Below are positions 25,537 to 33,694 of a stretch of DNA of 64,000 nt, piece after piece (position 1 is the stretch's first letter; the number at the start of each line of letters is the position of its first letter). The translations under genes were made by a program, and so were the position numbers. The DNA is from JBBEAM01 sp040882845 (GTDB lineage Bacteria > Pseudomonadota > Alphaproteobacteria > Kiloniellales > DSM-21159): positions 62,001 through 126,000 of the forward strand of contig JBBEAM010000001.1 in NCBI GenBank assembly GCA_040882845.1, read 5' to 3'. The notes under the pieces are model-generated. The model saw only the letters and a program-made list of their open reading frames with translations. It had not been told where the DNA came from and ran no database searches.

Positions 25537-25735
25537 GCGGAAAACCCGCCGCGCCGCCTTCGGCCGTTACCGAAATATACCGAGCGGATACTGATCTGTG
25601 TGAGCGCAGCCTGCCTCTGCCTGCTCTAGAACGAGCCGCATAGGCCAGCCGAGATTCGGCTTTGCAGCGCGTCCGTCGCATCAGGCGCGCTGATCTGACC
25701 TATCGGTTTCATCGGCGACATGCAGGAGAACGGCC

Positions 25736-26212
25736 TTGAAAACATTCGGACTCATCGTAGCGCTCATTTTTGGCCTGGCGGTGGCGGGGTGTGCCGAGAG
25801 CGGCGGTTATGGCACCAAGCAGACCGTCGGCGGCCTCGGCGGCGCCGCCCTGGGCGGGTTGCTCGGCGCGCAGTTCGGCAGCGGCAATGCGCGCGTTGCC
25901 TATACCGGCGCCGGCGTCCTGATCGGCGCCCTGGTCGGCAGCGAAATCGGCAAGTCGATGGACGAAGTCGACCGCACGCGCGCCAATGCGGCGATCGGCC
26001 AAGCCTACTCCGCGCCGCTCGGCCAGCAAATCTCATGGAACAATCCGGATTCGGGAAACTATGGCTACGTGACGCCGGTGCGTGACGGAACCTCGCAATC
26101 GGGCGCCTATTGCCGGGAGTACCAGCAGTCGATCAACGTCGGCGGCCGTATCGATCAAGGCTACGGGATCGCTTGCCAGCAGCCCGACGGGACATGGCGG
26201 ATCGTCACCTAG
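25736..26212 (+). CDS. 17 kDa surface antigen family lipoprotein
   Basis: A 158-residue outer-membrane lipoprotein. The N-terminus MKTFGLIVALIFGLAVAGC is a signal peptide with a lipobox ending at Cys19. A glycine-rich zipper-like segment (about residues 30-75) contains GGLGGAALGGLLGAQFG and LIGALVGSEIGKSMD, as in the rickettsial 17 kDa antigen family. The C-terminal part has two cysteines (YCREYQQ and GIACQQ) and the terminal DGTWRIV strand typical of the family. TTG start with AGGAGA about 8 nt upstream. Probably structural in the envelope. Confidence 0.88.
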   Translation: MKTFGLIVALIFGLAVAGCAESGGYGTKQTVGGLGGAALGGLLGAQFGSGNARVAYTGAGVLIGALVGSEIGKSMDEVDRTRANAAIGQAYSAPLGQQISWNNPDSGNYGYVTPVRDGTSQSGAYCREYQQSINVGGRIDQGYGIACQQPDGTWRIVT

Positions 26213-26357
26213 AGCCTGAAGGCCCGGCGGAAAAAACCGCGGGCATTGCGCGCGTCGCATTTTTTCCCGGGCCTGGGCCGCGGAGCTTTTATCCCAAGCC
26301 CCTGCCTGTGCTAGCCTCGCTGCCGGACCGCCACAGCCCGGAAAGCAAGGACAAGCC

Positions 26358-27182
26358 ATGCCTGCGCCCAGCCCCGACCTCGGAACCCGCACCTCGATCT
26401 ACCAGCCGGAGCAGCAGGGGCTGCGCTTTCCCGCCGAGCCGGCCTGCAACTCGCCGCAGGAGCTGCGCCTGCATCGCAAGCAGCGGCTGGTCGCGGCCTG
26501 CCGCGCCTTTGCCGGCTGGGGCTTCGACTATGGCTTCGCCGGGCACCTGACGATCCGCGATCCCGAGCACCCGGAGCTTTACTGGACCAATCCCATGGCG
26601 GTGCATTTCCGCGAGGTCCGGCTGTCCAACCTGATCCTGGTCGATCACGGCGGCCAGGTGGTCGAGGGCGACTACGCCGTCAACCGCGCCGGCTTCGTGC
26701 TGCACGCCGCGGTTCATGAGGCCAATCCCGACATCCTGGCGATGTGCCACGCCCATACGGTCAACGGCACGGCCTTCGCCGCGCTCGGCAAGCCGCTGGC
26801 GCCGATCACCCAGGACGCCTGCGCCTTCTTCGAGGATCACGCGGTGATCGTCGAGGATGCCGGGGCGGTGGCGGTGGAGGAGGATGCCGGGGCGCGGATC
26901 TGCAGCGCCTTCAAGGGGGTCAAGGCGGCGATCCACCAGAACCACGGGATCTTTTCGGCCAGCCGCCATTCGATCGATGCGGCGGCCTTCTGGTTCATGG
27001 CGCTGGAACGCTGCTGCGGCCAGCAGCTGATGGTCGAGGCGAGCGGGCAGCCGCCGCGCCTGGTTCCGCCCGAGGCCGCCCGCTACAGCCGCGCGCACGT
27101 CGGCAGCGAATACATCGGCTGGCTGCACTTCCAGCCGGTCTACGACGAACTCGCCGCCCGCTGTCCGGAGATGTTCGACTAG
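26358..27182 (+). CDS. Class II aldolase/adducin family protein
   Basis: A 274-residue protein of the class II aldolase/adducin fold. It shows the Gly-rich GWGFDYGFAGHLTIRDP (about residues 52-68), the metal-binding pair in CHAHTVNGTAF (about 132-142), and the third metal His in HQNHGIFSASR (about 194-204). The first acidic metal ligand region is replaced by a motif typical of the adducin-like subgroup rather than fuculose aldolase. The substrate cannot be predicted. It precedes the ATP-grasp operon by about 110 nt on the same strand, so read-through is possible but unproven. Confidence 0.82.
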   Translation: MPAPSPDLGTRTSIYQPEQQGLRFPAEPACNSPQELRLHRKQRLVAACRAFAGWGFDYGFAGHLTIRDPEHPELYWTNPMAVHFREVRLSNLILVDHGGQVVEGDYAVNRAGFVLHAAVHEANPDILAMCHAHTVNGTAFAALGKPLAPITQDACAFFEDHAVIVEDAGAVAVEEDAGARICSAFKGVKAAIHQNHGIFSASRHSIDAAAFWFMALERCCGQQLMVEASGQPPRLVPPEAARYSRAHVGSEYIGWLHFQPVYDELAARCPEMFD

Positions 27183-27291
27183 CTGAAATCTGCAGGTCTG
27201 CAGTACGCGCACGGCGCGAAAACGCAGGGAAAGCTTGCCAGGGGCCCCGTGCTGAGAAATCCTGCGGGCATCTACCTGGGCCGGGAACAAC

Positions 27292-29487
27292 ATGCCGCTG
27301 CTGGAACATTCACGCCTCGAGCGTTCGCGCGGCGCCACGCTGCTCAGCGCCAGGCCGGTGGTGCGCCTGCAAGGCCGCCTGACCGACGCAGCGGGCCTGG
27401 CAAGGGCCTGGCCGGAGCTGACCGCCCGGATCGAGGCGGCGATCGCCGCCGTCGGGCTGCAGGATCTGCAGCTCCAGGCCGGGGAATCCAGCGCCGCCGA
27501 GCGTGCCCGGGAGGCCTTCGCCCAGCTCCCGCCCCGCCTCGCGCCGGAGCAGGCCTGCGCGGAAATCGGCCGGCTGCTCGCCGCCGCCGCCGCGGCGCTG
27601 ATGGCCGCGGCGCGCGCGCCCCAGGGCGCCTGGGGCGCGGTCAAGGCCTCGCCGCCGGAGTTCCTCGCCTACTGGGACGACTGGATGGACGGCGTCGGCC
27701 AAGCCGCCGGGCGGGCGGCGCAGGCGCTGCTTGAGGCTGCCTACGCCCGGCCCGGGGAAGATCTGGAGGAGACGGCGAAAACCGCTCTGGCGGAGGTGCG
27801 CGGCAAGCGGGTCGACGGCTTCATCTACACCAGCGTGCGGGCCGCCGAAAGCCGCGGCATCCCCTGGCGCCTGCTCGCCCCCGGCAGCCTGCTGGTCGCC
27901 TATGGCCAGGGCCGGCGGCAGCGCTGGATCCGCGCCACGCTGAGCGACGTCCAGAGCTACGCCAGCGTGTACATCACCCTGCGCAAGGACCTGACCAGCA
28001 AGCTGCTGGCGCGGGCCGGCTTTCCGGTGCCCGAGCACCGCCTGGTCAAGAGCCGGGCGGAGGCCGCCGCCGCCGCCGAGGCGCTGGACTATCCCCTGGT
28101 GGTCAAGCCCTTGAACGGCTCGCGAGCGGAGCACGTCTCGCTCTGGCTCGACAGCCCGGAGCAGGTGGCGGAGGCTTATGCGCTCTGCGGGCCCGAGGGC
28201 ACCCCGGTCCTGGTCGAATGCCAGGCTCTGGGCGAGCCCTACCGCGTCACCGTGTTCGGCGGCCGGGCCGTCGCCGCCGGGCGGCACTCGATCCCCGCGG
28301 TGACCGGCGACGGCGTCAGCAGCATCGCCGCGCTGATCGCCGCCTGGGACGCCCGGGCGAAGCTACCGGTGGCCGATAGCTACGCCCGTTACTACCAGAT
28401 CGACCGGGAGTTCTACCGCGACCAGATGACTCAGCGGCTCGAGGCGCAGGGTCTGACCCTGGAGTCCGTTCCCGAGCCGGGCCGCGAGGTGCTGCTCGGC
28501 TACCTGCCCCAGCGCGCCGGCGGCGGGCTCTACAACGACGTTACCGACCGGATCCACCCCGGCCTGATGCGGATGGCCGAGGACATTGCCACGGTGCTCG
28601 GCAGTCCCACGCTCGGCGTCGACATCATCACCCCCGACGTCGCCAAGGCGCCGGGCGAGGCGCCGCTGGCGATCAACGAGGTCAATTCCTCGCCCAGCGC
28701 CCGGGCGCACGAGCAGACCGACCAGCCCCGGCGGGTCGCTGCGCAGGCCCTGGCGGCCGTCTTTCCGGGCGAAGCGAGGAGCGTGCTGGGCGGCGATGCC
28801 GGGCGCATTCCGCTCGCCCTGTTCTACGATTTTCCCGATCCGGCGGTGCTGGACAGCCTGGAAGCCCTGCTTCAAGCGGCCGGCTGGATGCCCGGGGTCG
28901 CCGATCCGCACACGGCGCGGATCGCTGGCTACGCCCTGCATCCCGCCGACGGCAAGCGCAGCCACCCCGGGGCGGCGGTGTTGCGCGACCGCCGCGCGGA
29001 TGCCGGTATTTTTGGCGTCGTCCTCAACGATCTCAGCCGCCGCGGTCTGCCCAGCGATCACGCCGATGTCGCTGCCTTCGCGCCGGGGACGCTCGAACGG
29101 CGGGACCAACTGCTGCGCCCGGCTGCCAGCCTGCTGGCCGGCTTGCCCGGGAGCGTGCTGCTGACAGCGCCGGGAGAGGCGCCGGACTGGCTCCGCGCCG
29201 CGGCGCGACACCGCCGCTGGATCGCCGTGGCGGCGCCGGAGGCGGGAGAGACTGCGCCACCGGGGGAGGGCGAGCTGCTGCGCTGCGAGGCCGGCGCCGA
29301 GGGCCAGCGGCGGGCGGTGCTGTGCGGCGCGGGAAGCCGCGATCTGCTCTGCGACCGGCTCGAAGAGGAGAATCCGGCGGCGCAGCTCTGGGCGCTGGCG
29401 GCGCTGCTCGGCCTCGGCTTTTCGCCCGGTGAGATCCGCCGTCTGGCGCTGCGCGCTTGGGAGGCCCGCCATGGCGTCCCGGCCTGA
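27292..29487 (+). CDS. Cyanophycin-synthetase-like ATP-grasp ligase with degenerate Mur domain (copy A)
   Basis: A 731-residue protein with cyanophycin synthetase (CphA) domain order. The N-domain (about 1-205) has LERSRGATLLSARP at its start and AAESRGIPWRLLAPGSLLVAYG at its end. The ATP-grasp domain (about 206-490) has GRRQRWIRATLSD, LTSKLLARAGFPVPEH, Lys272 in VVKPLNGS, Asp444 in GVDIIT and the Mg pair Glu463/Asn465 in INEVNSSP. A Mur-ligase-like remnant follows (about 500-731). Where CphA has the P-loop GTNGKTT this protein has YDFPDPAV, so ATP binding there should be lost. Only the ATP-grasp half is expected to ligate. The stop overlaps the next gene by 17 nt. The product is unknown. Confidence 0.82.
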   Translation: MPLLEHSRLERSRGATLLSARPVVRLQGRLTDAAGLARAWPELTARIEAAIAAVGLQDLQLQAGESSAAERAREAFAQLPPRLAPEQACAEIGRLLAAAAAALMAAARAPQGAWGAVKASPPEFLAYWDDWMDGVGQAAGRAAQALLEAAYARPGEDLEETAKTALAEVRGKRVDGFIYTSVRAAESRGIPWRLLAPGSLLVAYGQGRRQRWIRATLSDVQSYASVYITLRKDLTSKLLARAGFPVPEHRLVKSRAEAAAAAEALDYPLVVKPLNGSRAEHVSLWLDSPEQVAEAYALCGPEGTPVLVECQALGEPYRVTVFGGRAVAAGRHSIPAVTGDGVSSIAALIAAWDARAKLPVADSYARYYQIDREFYRDQMTQRLEAQGLTLESVPEPGREVLLGYLPQRAGGGLYNDVTDRIHPGLMRMAEDIATVLGSPTLGVDIITPDVAKAPGEAPLAINEVNSSPSARAHEQTDQPRRVAAQALAAVFPGEARSVLGGDAGRIPLALFYDFPDPAVLDSLEALLQAAGWMPGVADPHTARIAGYALHPADGKRSHPGAAVLRDRRADAGIFGVVLNDLSRRGLPSDHADVAAFAPGTLERRDQLLRPAASLLAGLPGSVLLTAPGEAPDWLRAAARHRRWIAVAAPEAGETAPPGEGELLRCEAGAEGQRRAVLCGAGSRDLLCDRLEEENPAAQLWALAALLGLGFSPGEIRRLALRAWEARHGVPA

Positions 29488-31624
29488 AGCCGAGATCAAG
29501 AGCTTCCGTGGCGCCAACCTGCTGGTTGCCCGGCCCTCGACGATGCTGGAAATGGCGGTCCCCGATTGGCCGGGACTGCAGGACGCTGCGCGGCGAAGGA
29601 AGCTGGCCGAGGCCGTGAGAACGGCCTTGAGGCTCGAGGACAGCCAAGGGCTCTGGGCCGGTCTGGCAAGGACCGCCGAGGCCGGTCCCGCCGAATTCCT
29701 CGCGCCGCTGCTCGCCCTGACGGCATTGGGGCTGCAGCGGCGGGTTGGCCGGCGGGTAACGCGGCACCGTGCCATCGTCGTCGCTGGCGGCAGGAAGCTC
29801 GTCGCGGTCTGGGAACACTTCACCGACTTCGAGGGCAGGGCCGCCGGCCGCCAGGCCCTCGATCTGGTCCAGGATTTCGCCGGCGCGGACAGCAGCCCGG
29901 CCAAGCGCGGCGCGCGCGCCGAAAAGGCGGTGGCGGCGCTGCGCGAGGAGCTGCCCGATCCCGTCGCCGACGTGATCATGGAGGGGCTGCAGGCGCGCGG
30001 CCTGCCCTGGCGGATCTTCGACAATCAGTGGCCGGCTTTCGAGGCCGGCACCGGCTGCAAGCGTCAGCGTCTGATGACTTCGATGCCCGACAGCCAGGGT
30101 CACCTCGACCGCATGGTCTTCCGCAACAAATTCCTGGCCGGGGCGATCCTGCGCGAGGCCGGGCTGCCGATGCCGCGGCACGAGCAGGTACGCAGCGCCG
30201 CGCAGGCGCTCGCCGCGGCCGGGCGGATCGGTTACCCGGTGGTGGTCAAGCCGGTCGATTCCGGCCGTTCGAAAGGCGTCTCGGTCAATCTGCGGGATGC
30301 CTCGGCCATTCCCGAAGCCTACGCCTTCGCCCGTCAGCACGGCTCCGCCGTGCTGGTGGAACGCTTCATCCCCGGTCTTCCTTACCGCATCCTGATCCTG
30401 GAGGGGGAGGTGATCGCCGCGGCGCTGCGCGGCGTCCCTGGCGTCACCGGCGACGGCGCGCTCAGCGTAGGCCAGCTGATCGAACGCGAGAACGCCCGCC
30501 GCGAGGAGGAGAACCTCGGCCTCAGCCAGCCGCTGCCGAGGATCAACATCGCCGCCTTCGCCGAGGAATGCGACCGCCGCCTGGCCGAGCAGGACCTGAC
30601 CCTCGACGGCGTTCCCGAGGCGGGGCAGGAGGTCTGGCTGGCGCATCATGCGCAGCGCGGGCGCGGCGGCCTCAATGTCGACGTCACGGCGGAGCTGCAC
30701 CCCGACCACTTCGACCTGGCGGCGCAGATCTCCGCGATCATGCGCTGCCCGATGATCGGCATCGACTTTATCACCCAGGACATCCGCCGTTCTTTCCGGG
30801 AGGTGCCTTGCGGAATCAACGAGGTCAACATCGAGCCGGCGCTGAACCTGCATATGCGCATGACGCGTACGCCGCGCGACGTCGTGGCGCCGCTGCTCGG
30901 CAAGATCTTCCCCCGGGGCGACGACGGGCGGATTCCCATGCTGACGGTCTATGGCCCGGCGTCGGCACCGCTCGGCCTGCTGCGGCGCGCCTATGCCGCC
31001 ACGGGGCGGCGTCTCGGTTTCGCGGCGGGCGAAGGCGGCACCTGGATAGGTTCGGAGCCGCTTGCCCTCGAGGGAGGGATCGACCGCAGGATCGAAAGCC
31101 TGCTGTACGATCCCCGCGTCGAGGCGCTGCTGCTCGAGCTCTGTCTCGAGGATTTCAGACGCGGCTTCGCCTTCGATCGCAGCGAGGCGACGCTGTATCT
31201 GCACGGCCCCGGCGAGGGCGACGGCAACCGCGCCGCCTGCGTCAAGCTGCTGCGGGAGACGACTCACGGGCTCGAGATCCTGCCGCTGGAGCAGCTCGAG
31301 AGCTGGCAGGCGGAATTCGGTGCCCTGCGCGCTCCGGCGGTGCTGTTCAGCGAGGCCCTGCGGCCCGAGGGCCTCTCCGCAGCGCTGTCCGGGGGGCATA
31401 GGGTCGTCGGCACCCGCGAAGGCGCAGCGGGCTCCCTGGGCGTCTTCGCCGGCGGCCTTTTCGATCTGCTGGCCGCTCTCGGCGCCGGGGCCAGCGCGGA
31501 ACTACGGCGCGAAGCGCTGCTCGCCGCCGCCGGGCTGCTCGGCCTCGGCCTCTCGATCCAGGAAACGCGCCGCTGCCTGAACGCGGCGCTGGAGGAACAG
31601 GCTCAGGAGAGGGAGGCGGAATGA
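29471..31624 (+). CDS. Cyanophycin-synthetase-like ATP-grasp ligase with degenerate Mur domain (copy B)
   Basis: A 717-residue paralogue of the preceding protein. The N-domain (about 1-195) contains IKSFRGANLLVARP and VWEHFTDFEGRAAGRQALD, close to the CphA N-domain. The ATP-grasp domain (about 196-480) has Lys260 in VVVKPVDSGRSKGVSVNLRD, Asp432 in IGIDFIT, and Glu451/Asn453 in INEVNIEP. The Mur remnant (about 487-700) keeps the CphA strand pattern (RIPMLTVYG, GRRLGFAAGEG, LLLELCLEDFRRGFAFDRS), but the P-loop is replaced by GPASAPLG with no lysine. The ATG at 29471 overlaps copy A, preceded by GGGAGG. The end overlaps the third gene by ATGA. Substrates unknown. Confidence 0.82.
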   Translation: MASRPEAEIKSFRGANLLVARPSTMLEMAVPDWPGLQDAARRRKLAEAVRTALRLEDSQGLWAGLARTAEAGPAEFLAPLLALTALGLQRRVGRRVTRHRAIVVAGGRKLVAVWEHFTDFEGRAAGRQALDLVQDFAGADSSPAKRGARAEKAVAALREELPDPVADVIMEGLQARGLPWRIFDNQWPAFEAGTGCKRQRLMTSMPDSQGHLDRMVFRNKFLAGAILREAGLPMPRHEQVRSAAQALAAAGRIGYPVVVKPVDSGRSKGVSVNLRDASAIPEAYAFARQHGSAVLVERFIPGLPYRILILEGEVIAAALRGVPGVTGDGALSVGQLIERENARREEENLGLSQPLPRINIAAFAEECDRRLAEQDLTLDGVPEAGQEVWLAHHAQRGRGGLNVDVTAELHPDHFDLAAQISAIMRCPMIGIDFITQDIRRSFREVPCGINEVNIEPALNLHMRMTRTPRDVVAPLLGKIFPRGDDGRIPMLTVYGPASAPLGLLRRAYAATGRRLGFAAGEGGTWIGSEPLALEGGIDRRIESLLYDPRVEALLLELCLEDFRRGFAFDRSEATLYLHGPGEGDGNRAACVKLLRETTHGLEILPLEQLESWQAEFGALRAPAVLFSEALRPEGLSAALSGGHRVVGTREGAAGSLGVFAGGLFDLLAALGAGASAELRREALLAAAGLLGLGLSIQETRRCLNAALEEQAQEREAE

Positions 31625-32490
31625 AGACTTGGGTTCTCGCCAACCCGCCGCCGGTTTCCGAGGACACCGCCTATCTGCTGGGGCGGGTGACCTCGCGCAG
31701 CTCGGAAGTCGTGGTCACCCAGGTCGGGGAGCTGGACCGGGAAGTGCCGCCTCCGCCGGTGGGGGTCGAGGTCATCCTCAACCGCAGCTTCAACACCCAG
31801 GCGGAATTCCTACTGGGGCTGGATGCGCTGGCCGAGCGGTGCGGCGTACGCGTCTGCAATCCCGGCGCGGCGACGCTCGCCGCCTGCGACAAGCGCAGCT
31901 ACATCGCCGACTATGCCGACGTGATTCCCGAAACCCGGATTGCCGGTAGCCGCGCGGCGCTGCGGCGCGTCTGGGAGGAACTGGGCGGCGATATCGTGAT
32001 CAAGGAGCCCTTCGGCAAGCACGGCAAACAGGTCGAGCGCCTGCGCGCGCCCGCCGACCTGCCGGCGGCGGAGGCGCTGCTGGCCCAATCGCGCTGCGGC
32101 GAACTCGTGGCGCAGCGCTTCTGCAGCGGTTTTCTTGCCGGCGACAAGCGGGTGATCGTGCAGCGCCGGCCGGAAGGCGGCTACGCCGCCCTGGCCTGGT
32201 TTCAGCGCGTGCCGCGCCCCGGTGGCTGGAAAAGCAACGTCAGCGCGGGGGGCAGCGTCGTGGACTGCGATCTCTCGGCCGAGGAGATGACCCTGGCCGA
32301 AGCTCTGGCGGCGCGCAGCGGACTCGACTACGTCGGGCTGGACCTCGCCCGACACGAGAGGCGTACGCTGTTGATCGAGACCAACAGCTACACCGGCGGC
32401 CACGTGAACTTCGATATCGTGCGGCGGGAACGTACGGGAGACATCTTCGCGGAGCTCATCGCCCATCTGGCCAGCCAGGGCCGCTCGTAG
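31621..32490 (+). CDS. Glutathione-synthetase-like ATP-grasp ligase
   Basis: A 289-residue ATP-grasp protein resembling GshB in its C-terminal two thirds: Lys128 in DIVIKEPFGKHGKQV, the GDKRVIVQR loop after LVAQRFCSGF, WKSNVSAGGS, and the metal triad Asp241 (YVGLDLA), Glu253 and Asn255 (LIETNS). The N-terminal lobe differs from true GshB and is shorter. The ATGA overlap with copy B indicates coupled translation, so the three ligases probably act in one pathway. It may add an amino acid to a gamma-glutamyl or other peptide. Acceptor and donor are unknown; it is unlikely to be the housekeeping glutathione synthetase. Confidence 0.8.
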   Translation: MKTWVLANPPPVSEDTAYLLGRVTSRSSEVVVTQVGELDREVPPPPVGVEVILNRSFNTQAEFLLGLDALAERCGVRVCNPGAATLAACDKRSYIADYADVIPETRIAGSRAALRRVWEELGGDIVIKEPFGKHGKQVERLRAPADLPAAEALLAQSRCGELVAQRFCSGFLAGDKRVIVQRRPEGGYAALAWFQRVPRPGGWKSNVSAGGSVVDCDLSAEEMTLAEALAARSGLDYVGLDLARHERRTLLIETNSYTGGHVNFDIVRRERTGDIFAELIAHLASQGRS

Positions 32491-32764
32491 CGCTCAGCGG
32501 CGGTTTGCCGCCGGCGGGGGACCTGCTGCGGCGCGTCAGATGCAGCGCGATCCAGCCGCGCAGCCGGCGGAACCATAGAATCATCGGCATGCGGATCTGC
32601 TGGCTGCCGCTGAACATCACCACGACGCCGAGCGGCAGCATCCAGATGCCGAGCACCGGCAGGAAACTGAAAATCCCGCCCAGGATCAGAAAGCAGCCGA
32701 TGATGAAGCGGATCGCCAGCGGCCAGGTCAGCAGCCGGCGGAGATAGGGGTTGGGTCTTTGCAT
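32456..32764 (-). CDS. Small membrane protein of unknown function
   Basis: A 102-residue protein with two hydrophobic stretches (about residues 14-35 and 38-55), a basic segment RMPMILWFRRLRGW, and a polar C-terminus that overlaps the end of the GshB-like gene by 35 nt on the opposite strand. The central motif FLPVLGIWMLPLGV recalls small alphaproteobacterial inner-membrane proteins, but I do not recognise a named family. It diverges from the hemolysin-III-like gene. Confidence 0.6.
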   Translation of the reverse strand: MQRPNPYLRRLLTWPLAIRFIIGCFLILGGIFSFLPVLGIWMLPLGVVVMFSGSQQIRMPMILWFRRLRGWIALHLTRRSRSPAGGKPPLSATSGPGWPDGR

Positions 32765-32920
32765 CTGAAGGCCATGATGATGAGTTCCGTGGCGATATCA
32801 ACACCGCAAAGTGTCGAAATCGCGGCCGCTCGACATTTCCCTGCTTTTGGCTGCCTTATGACCGCGGCCGCGGCGATTCCTCCCTTGAGGCCTGGCGGCG
32901 GCTATCCAATAGTCTAGGCC

Positions 32921-33607
32921 ATGGCCTTGAAGCGGCACTTCACGCGTGACGATCCCTACAGTCCGGCGGAGGAGATCGCCCATGCCGTGACCCATGGAAT
33001 CGGCGCCGCGCTCTCCGTGGCGGCGCTGGCCGCGCTGCTGGCCCTGGCGCTGGAGCGCGGCAGCGCGACGGCGATCCTCGCGGTGGCGCTCTACGGCGGG
33101 GCGCTGATCGTCCTCTTCCTGGCGTCGACCCTGCATCACTCCCTGCCCCAGGGCCGCGCCAAGGACGCCTTCCTGGTGGCCGATCACTGCGCCATCTATC
33201 TGCTGATCGCCGGCACCTATTCCCCCTTCGCGCTGTTGGTGCTGCCGCCGGAGCTCGGCTGGATGGTTTTCGCCGCGGTTTGGGGATTGGCGGGTCTGGG
33301 GATCCTGCTCAAGCTGACCGATTCCTATCTGCTCGCCCTGCGCTGGGAGGCCGCGGTTTCCATCGTGCTTTACCTGGCCATGGGCTGGCTCGGCCTGCTG
33401 GTCGCCGGTCCGGAGCTGGTCGAGGGCCTGAGCGGCCACGGGCTGTTCTGGCTGCTCGCCGGCGGCCTGCTCTACACCCTGGGGGTCGGCTTCTACGTCT
33501 GGCGCCGCCTGCGCTTCAATCACGCGATCTGGCACTGCACCGTGCTGCTCGCCGCCGTCGCCCATTTCATTGCCGTCTACGGCTTTGTGCTGCCGGCCAA
33601 GCTGTGA
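32921..33607 (+). CDS. trhA: Hemolysin III / TrhA family membrane protein
   Basis: A 228-residue seven-helix protein of the HlyIII/PAQR superfamily. It begins with YSPAEEIAHAVTHGIGAALS (first conserved Glu and His), then STLHHSLP, the family motif ADHCAIYLLIAGTYSPF with the conserved Asp-His, and FNHAIWHCTVLLAAVAHF near the end with two more metal-site histidines. Members include E. coli TrhA (YqfA), linked to membrane energetics; true haemolysin activity is doubtful. No partner gene is evident. Confidence 0.92.
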   Translation: MALKRHFTRDDPYSPAEEIAHAVTHGIGAALSVAALAALLALALERGSATAILAVALYGGALIVLFLASTLHHSLPQGRAKDAFLVADHCAIYLLIAGTYSPFALLVLPPELGWMVFAAVWGLAGLGILLKLTDSYLLALRWEAAVSIVLYLAMGWLGLLVAGPELVEGLSGHGLFWLLAGGLLYTLGVGFYVWRRLRFNHAIWHCTVLLAAVAHFIAVYGFVLPAKL

Positions 33608-33694
33608 GCCTTCTTCGGCGGCGCCAAAAGGCATGACTCTCCACACAAATCCACAGTAGGCTGAGCGAGATCACGCCGGGTGTTGGGGCGAAAG

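Noticed and set aside
26217..26280. Hairpin with arms AGGCCCGG and CCGGGCCT after the surface-antigen lipoprotein gene
   Set aside because: The arms are perfect but the loop is about 40 nt and contains the T-run, so it does not form a convincing intrinsic terminator.
27183..27291. Search for a precursor peptide gene ahead of the three-ligase operon
   Set aside because: The 109-nt gap has no convincing short coding frame with a ribosome-binding site; only a duplicated CTGCAG was noted.
27292..31624. Annotation of the two large ATP-grasp proteins as ordinary cyanophycin synthetases
   Set aside because: Both lack the Mur-ligase P-loop needed for Arg addition, and no cyanophycinase gene is nearby.
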